A DNA stretch of 64,000 nucleotides from Mycobacterium shinjukuense (GTDB lineage: Bacteria > Actinomycetota > Actinomycetes > Mycobacteriales > Mycobacteriaceae), in contig NZ_AP022575.1 of assembly GCF_010730055.1 (NCBI RefSeq), positions 2,480,001-2,544,000 on the forward strand. Reading direction: 5' to 3'. Position numbers and translations under genes: made by a program. Every line of letters starts with the position of its first letter. Position 1 is the stretch's first letter. Under the pieces are notes generated by a model. That model did not search any database and was not told the DNA's origin. It saw nothing but the letters and a program-made list of their open reading frames with translations. This document shows positions 51,514 to 58,958 of the stretch, piece after piece.

Positions 51514-52434
51514 TCAGTAGTGATAGGTGTCTGTCGGAGCGGGCATGTGCACCGGCTCGTCCTCGAAGTCGGACACTTCGATGCCGTAGGACCGGGCCAA
51601 ATCCAGGATCTTGGTGGCCCGGGCGATGCGTGGCAGATCCGACCCGTTGCGGATTTCTCCCCCGTCGCGTTCGAACTCGGCGAAAAACTCTTTCGCCCAG
51701 CAGATTTCGTCCTGTGAGGGGGACAGTCCCTCATTCACCACGGCGCACTGGTCCGGCGAAAGGCAGATCTTGCCGGTCATCCCGAACTCGAGGGACACCG
51801 CCGTGGCCTCGATGAGCTTGAGCGCGTTGGAGCCGATGGTCGGCCCATCGATCGCGCTGGGCAGGTTGGCCGCCCGGGAAGCGATGGTGAAGCGCGACCG
51901 CGCGTAGGCCAGGGTGCCCGGATCTTCGCCGAAGCCGGTGTCCCGGCGGAAGTCTCCGATGCCGAACGCCAGCCGGAAGGTGCCCTTGGCGGCGGCGATC
52001 TCGGTAACGCGTTCCAGACCCCGGGCCGTTTCCACCAGCGCCACGATCGGCACGTTAGGCAGCCGCCTGGCGGTCTCGGTGACGTGGTCCACCGACTCCA
52101 CCATCGCCAGCATCACCCCACCCACCGAGCTACCGGCCAGCGTGGCGATATCGTCGGCCCACCAGGGGGTGCCAAAACCGTTGATGCGAACCCAGTCCGC
52201 GTTGCCAGCGCCCAGCCACCGGATGACGTTGTCGCGGGCGGTGTTCTTGTCCTTGGGAGCCACCGCGTCCTCGATGTCAAGAACGACGATGTCGGCGCGA
52301 GAGCGCGTGGCGGCCTCGAACCGGTCGGGATGCGCCCCGTTGACCAAGAGCCAACTCCGGGCGAGAACCGGATCGAGGCGTGAGCCGACGTCGGTGGGAT
52401 CCGCCGCATCGGCGATGTTGACCTGGTCATACAT
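51514..52434 (-). CDS. CitE/HpcH-HpaI family acyl-CoA lyase (Rv3075c homologue)
   Basis: A 306-residue TIM-barrel lyase. RSWLLVNGAHPDRFEAATRS, DIVVLDIEDAVAPKDKNTAR (metal and CoA residues), WVRINGFGTPWWADDIATLA and IVALVETARGLERVTEIAAA are the CitE core; GKICLSPDQCAVVNEGLSPS is near the C-terminus. It differs from the Rv2498c-type copy elsewhere in this window (IHPSQ is replaced by LSPDQ). Likely cleaves or condenses a malyl-CoA-like beta-hydroxyacyl-CoA; substrate unknown. Same length as Rv3075c. Confidence 0.92.
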   Translation of the reverse strand: MYDQVNIADAADPTDVGSRLDPVLARSWLLVNGAHPDRFEAATRSRADIVVLDIEDAVAPKDKNTARDNVIRWLGAGNADWVRINGFGTPWWADDIATLAGSSVGGVMLAMVESVDHVTETARRLPNVPIVALVETARGLERVTEIAAAKGTFRLAFGIGDFRRDTGFGEDPGTLAYARSRFTIASRAANLPSAIDGPTIGSNALKLIEATAVSLEFGMTGKICLSPDQCAVVNEGLSPSQDEICWAKEFFAEFERDGGEIRNGSDLPRIARATKILDLARSYGIEVSDFEDEPVHMPAPTDTYHY

Positions 52435-52522
52435 TGAGGTGGTCTGTCTCCGTCGGTGGTGCTGGTATTCCTAAACCGTAGCGGCGACCTAACCCGACCG
52501 TCACGGCCACCTGCCTTTGGTG

Positions 52523-52999
52523 ATGATGTTGGATGGCGGAGTGGCAGACATCAGCCGCAGCCGGACGGTGCCGGCCGAGCCGCAGGCCGTCTGGGACATC
52601 CTTGCCGACTTCGGCGCGCTGGCCTCGTGGGCCGGCGGCGTCGACCATTCCTGCGTGCTCAATCACGGCCCCGACGGCACACCGGTGGGCACCACCCGCC
52701 GCGTCCAGGTGGGCCGCACCGCGCTGGTGGAGCGCATCACCGAGTTCGATCCGCCCGTCACGCTGGCCTACGCCATCGAGGGCCTGCCCGCCCGGTTGGG
52801 CAAGGCCGCCAACCGGTGGACGCTGCGCCCAGCGGGTGCCGCGGGCGCGGTGACCCTAGTGACGTTGACCAGCATGGTCGAGATCGGCGCCGGCCCGCCC
52901 GCTCGAATGGCCGCATGGGTCGCGCTGCGCGTGCTGGCCCACCGGTCCGACGCCATGCTCGCCGGACTGGCACACCGATTGGAGAATGCCCATGCCTGA
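52523..52999 (+). CDS. SRPBCC/polyketide-cyclase-like protein (Rv3076 homologue)
   Basis: A 158-residue START-like fold protein: ISRSRTVPAEPQAVWDILAD at the N-terminus, FGALASWAGGVDHSC, then TRRVQVGRTALVERITEFDP and a long C-terminal helix. Such proteins bind hydrophobic ligands. Several starts cluster here (TTG 52517, GTG 52520, ATG 52523 and 52526, GTG 52541); 52523 gives the H37Rv length. The stop overlaps the sulfatase start by 8 bases, so the two are coupled. Function unknown. Confidence 0.85.
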   Translation: MMLDGGVADISRSRTVPAEPQAVWDILADFGALASWAGGVDHSCVLNHGPDGTPVGTTRRVQVGRTALVERITEFDPPVTLAYAIEGLPARLGKAANRWTLRPAGAAGAVTLVTLTSMVEIGAGPPARMAAWVALRVLAHRSDAMLAGLAHRLENAHA

Positions 53000-54803
53000 C
53001 CGCCCCGACATCGTCGTCCTGATGACCGACGAGGAACGCGCCGTGCCACCCTACGAGTCGGCCGAGGTGCTTGCCTGGCGGCAGCGCACCCTGACCGGCC
53101 GCGGCTGGTTCGACCGGCACGGGGTCAACTTCACGCGGCATTACACCGGGTCGCTGGCGTGTGTGCCCAGCCGCCCGACGATTTTCACCGGCCAGTACCC
53201 GGACCTGCACGGGGTCACCCAGACCGACGGCATCGGCAAGCGATTCGACGATTCGCGGATGCGCTGGCTGCGCGCCGGGGAGGTGCCGACCCTGGGCAAC
53301 TGGTTCCGCGCGGCGGGGTATGACACCCACTACGACGGCAAATGGCACATCTCGCACGCCGACCTGCTCGACCCGGCGACCGGCGGATCGCTGGCCACCA
53401 ACGATGACGACGGCGTCATCGACCCGGCCGCGGTGCGGCGCTACCTGGACGCCGACCCGCTCAAGCCCTACGGCTTCGCCGGATGGGTGGGCCCCGAACC
53501 GCACGGGGCGGGTTTGGCCAACAGCGGATATCGGCGCGACCCGCTGATCGCCGACCGCGTCGTCGCGTGGCTGAACGACCGGTACGCGCGGCGTCGAGCC
53601 GGTGACCCCGCGGCGCTGCGACCGTTTCTGCTGGTGGCCAGCTTCGTCAACCCGCACGACATCGTGCTGTTCCCGGCCTGGGTGCGCCGCAGCCCGCTGC
53701 GGCCCGGCCCGCTGGACCCGCCGCACGTACCGGCGGCGCCCACCGCCGGTGAGGACCTGTCAACAAAACCGGCCGCACAGATCGCCTTCCGGGAGGCGTA
53801 CTACTCCGGGTACGGACCGGCGCGCGCGATCGGCCGCAGCTACCAGCGCAACGCCCAGCGCTACCGCGACCTCTACTACCGGCTGCACGCCGAGGTCGAC
53901 GGGCCGATCGACCGGGTGCGCCGGGCGGTCACCGACGGCGGATCGACCAACGCCGTGCTGGTGCGCACGTCCGATCACGGGGAGCTGCTCGGGGCGCACG
54001 GCGGCCTGCACCAGAAATGGTTCAACCTGTACGACGAGGCGACCAGGGTGCCGTTCGTCATCGCCCGCATCGGGGACAACGCCACCGAGCCGCGTACGGT
54101 CGACGCGCCGACGTCACATGTGGACCTGGTGCCGACGCTGCTCTCCGCGGCCGGTGTTGACGTAGACGTCGTGGGCGCAACCCTCGCGGAGTCGTTCTCC
54201 GAGGTGCACCCGCTGCCCGGCCGCGACCTGATGCCGGTGGTGGCCGGGGCGCCGGCCGACGCGCATCGGGCCGTATATCTCATGACGCGCGACAACGTGC
54301 TCGAAGGCGACACCGGCGCGTCGGCGGTTGCCCGCCAGCTGGGGCGCACGGTGAACCCGCCCGCGCCGCTCCGCATCAGGGTGCCCGCACACGTGGCCGC
54401 CAACTTCGAGGGGCTGGTGGTGCGGGTCGACGACGCCAACGTCGTGGGCGGCGCCGGGCATGTGTGGAAGCTGGTCCGCACCTTCGATGACCCGGCCACC
54501 TGGACCGAACCCGGTGTGCGCCACCTGGCCAGCAACGGCATCGGCGGTGAGGCGTATCGCACCGATCCGGTGGACGACCAGTGGGAGCTCTACGACCTGA
54601 GCGTCGACCCCACCGAGGCCGAAAACCGGTGGACCGACCCCGACCTGCACGAGCTGCGACAGCACTTGAGGATGCTGCTCAAACAGCGGCGGGCAGCGTC
54701 GGTGCCGGAGCGCAACCGGCCGTGGCCGTACGCCGAGCGGCAGCCGCCAACCGGGGAGCGGGAGGGCGTGATCGGCCGGGTGTTGGGGCGCTTCGGGCGC
54801 TGA
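52992..54803 (+). CDS. Type I sulfatase (Rv3077 homologue)
   Basis: A 603-residue alkaline-phosphatase-superfamily hydrolase, same length as Rv3077. DIVVLMTDEER provides the metal Asp residues and LACVPSRPTIFTGQ carries the CxPSR motif with Cys57, to be converted to formylglycine. YDGKWHISHADLL and VLVRTSDHGELLGAHGGLHQ, then KWFNLYDEATRVPFVIARIG complete the site. No signal peptide, so cytosolic unless exported otherwise. Substrate (sulfate or phosphonate ester) unknown. Coupled to the SRPBCC gene. Confidence 0.93.
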   Translation: MPDRPDIVVLMTDEERAVPPYESAEVLAWRQRTLTGRGWFDRHGVNFTRHYTGSLACVPSRPTIFTGQYPDLHGVTQTDGIGKRFDDSRMRWLRAGEVPTLGNWFRAAGYDTHYDGKWHISHADLLDPATGGSLATNDDDGVIDPAAVRRYLDADPLKPYGFAGWVGPEPHGAGLANSGYRRDPLIADRVVAWLNDRYARRRAGDPAALRPFLLVASFVNPHDIVLFPAWVRRSPLRPGPLDPPHVPAAPTAGEDLSTKPAAQIAFREAYYSGYGPARAIGRSYQRNAQRYRDLYYRLHAEVDGPIDRVRRAVTDGGSTNAVLVRTSDHGELLGAHGGLHQKWFNLYDEATRVPFVIARIGDNATEPRTVDAPTSHVDLVPTLLSAAGVDVDVVGATLAESFSEVHPLPGRDLMPVVAGAPADAHRAVYLMTRDNVLEGDTGASAVARQLGRTVNPPAPLRIRVPAHVAANFEGLVVRVDDANVVGGAGHVWKLVRTFDDPATWTEPGVRHLASNGIGGEAYRTDPVDDQWELYDLSVDPTEAENRWTDPDLHELRQHLRMLLKQRRAASVPERNRPWPYAERQPPTGEREGVIGRVLGRFGR

Positions 54804-54844
54804 TCGCAGACCCGCACGCCGGCCCGCGCCGACAGAGTTCTGCC

Positions 54845-55253
54845 ATGCCGACACTGCTATTCACCCTGGGATTGGTCCTGTTCCGGCTCGGCCTGCTCAC
54901 CGGGTGCATCGTCCCGGCACTGCAGAACCCACGGATGGCGCTGTCGAGCCACCTGGAAGCGGTCCTCAACGGCATGTTCCTGGTGCTGCCGGGCCTGCTC
55001 TGGTCGCACATCAGCCTGCCAACGCATGGGAGGTGACCGCGGTGGTGTTCATCGTGTACGCCCGGTATGCGAACTGGCTGGCGACGCTGCTGGCCGCGGC
55101 CTGGGGCGGGCCGCAAACTCGCGCGGATCGCGACGGGCGACCACCGGGCGTCGGCGGCAAAGGACGGATTCGTCAGTTTTCTGTTGTTGTCCCTTGCGGT
55201 GGCGATCGTGGCGGCGTGGGCATCGTCCTCGTCGGGCTGCGACGGGTGACTAC
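54845..55253 (+). pseudogene. Frameshifted hydroxylaminobenzene mutase-like (hab) gene
   Basis: ATG 54845 reads LLFTLGLVLFRLGLLTGCIV, ALQNPRMALSSHLEAVLNGM FLVLPGLLW, the start of a small membrane protein of the Rv3078/Hab type, but stops at 55036. The homologous continuation appears in another frame (AWEVTAVVFIVYARYANWLA TLLAAAWGG), then another (RKLARIATGDHRASAAKDGF VSFLLLSLAVAIVAAWA), and probably a further one (GIVLVGLRR). At least two frameshifts, so no full product. It keeps its H37Rv position after the sulfatase. Confidence 0.8.
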
Positions 55254-56068
55254 CCGAGTTCGGCCGTGAGCTGGTCCAGATAGCGCAGCGTCTCGTCGCG
55301 CGGCAGGGTCGGCAGCTCCAGCAGCACTCGCTCCACCCCCAGATCCCGGTAGCCCGCAACGGCTTTCGCCGTCTGTTCGCCCATTTGGCAGACGGTCGCC
55401 GGCACCTCGCGGCCGGCCATGGCGCGCAGATCCGCTAGCGCAGCCGAGAGCGCGTGCGGTGACGGGCTGATCGCGATCCAGCCGGCATTCAGCCGGGCGA
55501 TACGCTGAAAACTTGCCCGGCCGCCGCCCAGATACAGCGGCGGGTATGGTTTGGTCAGCGGCTTCGGCCAACAGAAGATCGGGTCGAAATCGACGAATTC
55601 CCCATGGAACTCGGCCCGCTCCTGGGTCCAGAGCTCGATCATCGCGCGCAGCCGCTCGTCAGCCACCCGGCCGCGCACCGCGGGATCCACTCCGTGGTTG
55701 GCAACCTCTTCGCGCAACCAGCCCACCCCGGCACCGAAGACAACCCGTCCCCCCGATACCAGATCGAGCGAGGCCACCTGTTTGGCCGTGTGGATGGGAT
55801 CGCGCTCGGGGATCAACGCGATACCCGTGCCCAAAACCAGCGTCTGCGTTGCCACCGCCGCCGCCGTCAACGCCACGAACGGATCCAAGGTGCGGTAGTA
55901 CTTCGCCGGAATCGGGCCGCCCGCCGGATAGGGGCTCTGGGTGTTGACCGGGATGTGCGAGTGCTCGGCGAGGAACAGCGACTCGAACCCCCGCTGCTCG
56001 AGCGCGGCAGCCAGCTCCGCCGGGCCGATTCCCTCGTCGGTGACGAACGTCAGGACACCGAAACGCAT
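55250..56068 (-). CDS. LLM-class F420-dependent oxidoreductase (Rv3079c homologue)
   Basis: A 272-residue luciferase-like monooxygenase-fold protein. GPAELAAALEQRGFESLFLA EHSHIPV, then TAAAVATQTLVLGTGIALIP, QVASLDLVSGGRVVFGAGVG WLREE and the KPYPPLYLGGGRASFQRI segment match F420-dependent LLM proteins (TIGR03619-like). Start ATG 56068 after GGGAGC; a TTG at 56080 is possible. Reduction of a substrate with F420H2 is expected; substrate unknown. It ends over the remains of the hab-like gene. Confidence 0.9.
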   Translation of the reverse strand: MRFGVLTFVTDEGIGPAELAAALEQRGFESLFLAEHSHIPVNTQSPYPAGGPIPAKYYRTLDPFVALTAAAVATQTLVLGTGIALIPERDPIHTAKQVASLDLVSGGRVVFGAGVGWLREEVANHGVDPAVRGRVADERLRAMIELWTQERAEFHGEFVDFDPIFCWPKPLTKPYPPLYLGGGRASFQRIARLNAGWIAISPSPHALSAALADLRAMAGREVPATVCQMGEQTAKAVAGYRDLGVERVLLELPTLPRDETLRYLDQLTAELG

Positions 56069-56220
56069 GCTTGCTCCCAATTTTGACTCCGACTAACGCG
56101 ATGCCCTCCCGCGGACCATAATGGGCGGCTCGTTGCTCGACGACGCGTTCGCCATAGGCCGAGCGTACCGATGCCAGGCGCAACAACTGACCACCCTGCC
56201 CTCGGGTGACGGCCGCTAGG

Positions 56221-57030
56221 CTACAACTTGTTCGCTTTGCGAATTCCCTTGTCCAGCAACACGGCGGGGGCGAACTTTCGCAGCAGCGACAGCCGACGCG
56301 CTAGGGGTCCGGCCGGATACCGCAACTTCGGCGTACCGCTGGTCGCCGCCTTCAGCACGACGTGGGCAACCACCGCTGGATCATCCCCGAGGCGCACCGC
56401 TTCGGTGAGGACTTGTCGGACGTGCTCCCGAGTGGTCGCGTAGCTGTCGATCGGTGAATCGGCATCGACCGCGTTGGCCTCGAAGGAGGTGTTGGTGTAG
56501 CCGGGTTCGACGACTGCGACTCGCACGCCGAAGTCGCGGGTTTCATGGTCGAGGGATTCCGAGTACCCCTCGACGGCATGCTTTGAGGCTGCGTATAACG
56601 CACCATAGGGCGCCGGCAGGAATCCCAGCACCGAGCCGATGTTGATGATGCGACCGCTGCCTTGCGCACGCATATGCGGCAGCACCGCACGGGTCAGACG
56701 CACCAGCCCGAAGAAATTGGTGTTGAAGAGCTGCTGCGCCTGGGTGATCGAACTCTCCTCGGCGGCACCGATGACCCCAACACCGGCATTGTTGACCAAG
56801 ACGTCGATGCGACCCGCCCGCTGGACAACGGTTGAGACGGCTGCGGTAACCGACGCGGCGTCGGTGACATCGAGCCGTACCATCTCCACCCCGGGGATAG
56901 GTTCCGTGTTGTTTGGATTCCTGCTGGTGCCGAAGACCTCAAAGCCCTTTGCCGCGAAGGCATTCGCCGCGGCCAGGCCGATTCCCGAGGAAACGCCGGT
57001 AACCAAAACCACGGGTGATCGTTGATTCAT
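56221..57030 (-). CDS. Short-chain dehydrogenase/reductase divergent from a TetR gene
   Basis: A 269-residue classical SDR. VLVTGVSSGIGLAAANAFAA binds NAD(P), IDVLVNNAGVGVIG is the NNAG motif, IINIGSVLGFLPAPYGALYA ASKHAVEG gives the S-Y-K catalytic set. The C-terminus (KFAPAVLLDKGIRKANKL) is of the longer 'oxidoreductase' type. AGGAG lies before ATG 57030. It is divergent from a TetR gene with two matching palindromes between, a standard repressor-target layout. In H37Rv this location holds pknK and the mymA operon, so the pair is accessory here. Substrate unknown. Confidence 0.9.
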   Translation of the reverse strand: MNQRSPVVLVTGVSSGIGLAAANAFAAKGFEVFGTSRNPNNTEPIPGVEMVRLDVTDAASVTAAVSTVVQRAGRIDVLVNNAGVGVIGAAEESSITQAQQLFNTNFFGLVRLTRAVLPHMRAQGSGRIINIGSVLGFLPAPYGALYAASKHAVEGYSESLDHETRDFGVRVAVVEPGYTNTSFEANAVDADSPIDSYATTREHVRQVLTEAVRLGDDPAVVAHVVLKAATSGTPKLRYPAGPLARRLSLLRKFAPAVLLDKGIRKANKL

Positions 57031-57041
57031 TTCTGCTCCTA

Positions 57042-57059
57042 GTAGACCGAACGGTGTAC
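57042..57059. promoter_or_regulatory. TetR operator 1 (SDR side)
   Basis: GTAGACCGAACGGTGTAC fits GTAnACCGnnCGGTnTAC, with all 14 fixed positions symmetric. It lies 11 bases upstream of the SDR start. Confidence 0.7.
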
Positions 57060-57097
57060 TTCTGCCCCGGGCAACGCTACCCCACTTGACAGCCAAT

Positions 57098-57115
57098 GTA
57101 AACCGCTCGGTATAC
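57098..57115. promoter_or_regulatory. TetR operator 2 (TetR side), overlapping the -10 box
   Basis: GTAAACCGCTCGGTATAC fits the same GTAnACCGnnCGGTnTAC pattern. TATACT at 57111-57116 overlaps it and is placed 7 bases before ATG 57124, so bound repressor would block its own, probably leaderless, promoter. Confidence 0.7.
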
Positions 57116-57123
57116 TTCTGGTG

Positions 57124-57711
57124 ATGGGCAAGCAGCGGGCGACGAATAAGGGCGGCCGTGGCGCGCGCCAGCGCATCCTGGACGCCGCTGCCGAGTTGTT
57201 CTACCGGGAGGGCATCAACGCCACCGGCGTTGAACGGCTCGCGACCGAATCGTCGGTGTCCAAACGGACTCTCTACCAACATTTTCCAAGTAAGAGCGCA
57301 ATGGTGGAGGAATATCTGCGCAGCATCGAGCCACGTGTCGGGGCTCTCGTCCAACTCGGGGCGCACGGTGGCCATCAAACGCCACGCGAGCGACTACTGG
57401 CCCTCTTCGTCGTTCCCGGTGCCGGCCACGCGCCGGTGCGAGGCTGTCCTTTCCACAATGCGGCCGTCGAGGCAGCCGGAGCCATGCCGGGCGTTCAACA
57501 AATCGTTCGCGCAAACAAGCGCAACTTCATCGATGGACTTGCTGAGTTGGCCAAGCAGGCAGGCGCCGTCGACCCGCGACTACTGGGCAACCAGCTGGCC
57601 GTGCTCTACGAAGGTGCGGCCGCACTGGCCACATCGCTAGACGACCCATCGCCGTGGCCGCAAGCTCGAACGGCAGCCGAGACACTGATTGACCAAGCGC
57701 TCGGGCAGTGA
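57124..57711 (+). CDS. TetR/AcrR-family transcriptional regulator
   Basis: A 195-residue regulator. ARQRILDAAAELFYREGINA, then VERLATESSVSKRTLYQHFP SKSAMVEEYL, forms the helix-turn-helix. The ligand domain contains RGCPFHNAAVEAAGAMPGVQ, a motif of the TetR_C_16/AcrR-like group with a cysteine that could sense electrophiles. ATG 57124 (or GTG 57121) is seven bases after a TATACT -10 box. It very probably controls the divergent SDR and itself through two GTAnACCGnnCGGTnTAC sites. Confidence 0.92.
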   Translation: MGKQRATNKGGRGARQRILDAAAELFYREGINATGVERLATESSVSKRTLYQHFPSKSAMVEEYLRSIEPRVGALVQLGAHGGHQTPRERLLALFVVPGAGHAPVRGCPFHNAAVEAAGAMPGVQQIVRANKRNFIDGLAELAKQAGAVDPRLLGNQLAVLYEGAAALATSLDDPSPWPQARTAAETLIDQALGQ

Positions 57712-57931
57712 GGGTCGGGTTGGAGCCGTGCTTTCCAGGATGACGAGGAAGCGTCGCCGTGATCGAGGCCGGACCGGCGGGTTGGTCGCCGCGCGGCACG
57801 GTCGATCGATATGGCGGGCAGCCTAGCGACCCTTGGATGAATTCCCAACCTGGTCAGTGGGCGTAGGCGATCGGTGACCGTGACACGCCGAACGTGCAAC
57901 CACGGCGGCATCGCCCGGCGTGTCCCCGCCA

Positions 57932-57971
57932 CCAGTGCACATTCGGCGCAGCCAGTGCACGCTCGGCGCGG
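57932..57971. repeat. Two-copy 20-bp direct repeat in an intergenic gap
   Basis: CCAGTGCACATTCGGCGCAG is followed directly by CCAGTGCACGCTCGGCGCGG (17 of 20 identical). It is inside the 359-base gap 57712-58070 between the TetR gene and the SPFH gene. Apart from this repeat and the promoter region expected for the SPFH gene, nothing is recognised in the gap. Confidence 0.7.
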
Positions 57972-58070
57972 AGTTAGCCGCCTGAGCGGTCGCGCCAAGC
58001 CGAGACAACTGCGGCACCCGGGCCCGCCTAGTCTTCCCCTAGACCCAACGGCAGCAGAAGGAGTCTAGGG

Positions 58071-58958
58071 ATGACGTGGCAGATCGTCTTGTTCGCTATG
58101 TGCTTGATCGCTGCCGGGGTCGCGGCATTGCTGTGGGTATTCACCGAGAATGACACCACGCGCCGCCGCGGGAAGACGGTGACACTTGCCGCCCTGTCAG
58201 CGGCGGTGCTGTTTTTTCTGTTGGGCTGCTTCACCATCGTGGGCACCCGCCAAATCTCGATCGTCACCACCTTCGGCCGCCCCACCGGGGTGAGTCTGAA
58301 CAACGGTTTTCACGGCAAGTGGCCCTGGCAGATGACCCACCAAATGGACGGTGCGGTGCAGATCGACAAGTACGTCAAAATGGGCAACCATGACGAGCGC
58401 ATCATGGTGCGGCTGGGCAATCAATCCACCGCGCTGGCCGACGTCAGCATCCGATGGCAACTCAAGCAGCACGCCGCACCCGAACTGTTCCAGCAGTACA
58501 AGACCTTCGACAACGTGCGGGTCAACCTGATCGAACGGAATTTGTCGGTCGCGCTCAACGAGGTGTTCGCCGCGTTCAATCCCCTAGACCCGCAGAACCT
58601 CGACGTGTCTCCGCTGCCCTCGCTGGCCAAGCGCGCCGCCGACATCATGCGCCAGGACGTGGGTGGCCAAGTTGACATCTTCGACGTCAACGTGCCCACG
58701 ATCCAGTACGACCAGGGCACCGAGGACAAGATCAACCAGCTCAACCAGCAACGCGCCCAGACCTCGATCGCGATCGAGGCCCAGCGCACCGCCGAGGCCC
58801 AGGCCAAGGCCAACGAGATCCTGTCCCGCTCGATCAGCAACGACCCCAACGTCGTGGTGCAAAACTGCATTACCGCCACGATCAACAAGGGGATCAGCCC
58901 GCTGGGTTGCTGGCCGGGCAGCTCGGCGCTGCCCACCGTTTCGGTCCCCGGACGCTGA
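58071..58958 (+). CDS. SPFH/prohibitin-domain membrane protein (Rv3090 homologue)
   Basis: A 295-residue protein. Two hydrophobic helices at the N-terminus (WQIVLFAMCLIAAGVAALLW and VTLAALSAAVLFFLLGCFTI) precede an SPFH (band 7) domain: VGTRQISIVTTFGRPTGVSL, IDKYVKMGNHDERIMVRLGN, DVSIRWQLKQHAAPELFQQY. A coiled-coil helix rich in Gln/Ala follows (INQLNQQRAQTSIAIEAQRT AEAQAKANEIL). Prohibitin-like proteins assemble as membrane rings. Its stop overlaps the patatin start (TGATG), so a joint membrane-lipid role is likely. Confidence 0.87.
   Translation: MTWQIVLFAMCLIAAGVAALLWVFTENDTTRRRGKTVTLAALSAAVLFFLLGCFTIVGTRQISIVTTFGRPTGVSLNNGFHGKWPWQMTHQMDGAVQIDKYVKMGNHDERIMVRLGNQSTALADVSIRWQLKQHAAPELFQQYKTFDNVRVNLIERNLSVALNEVFAAFNPLDPQNLDVSPLPSLAKRAADIMRQDVGGQVDIFDVNVPTIQYDQGTEDKINQLNQQRAQTSIAIEAQRTAEAQAKANEILSRSISNDPNVVVQNCITATINKGISPLGCWPGSSALPTVSVPGR

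Noticed and set aside
57606..57998. Minus-strand open frame after the TetR gene
   Set aside because: Arg/Ala-rich translation overlapping the TetR 3' end, no ribosome binding site or motif; it includes the direct repeat.
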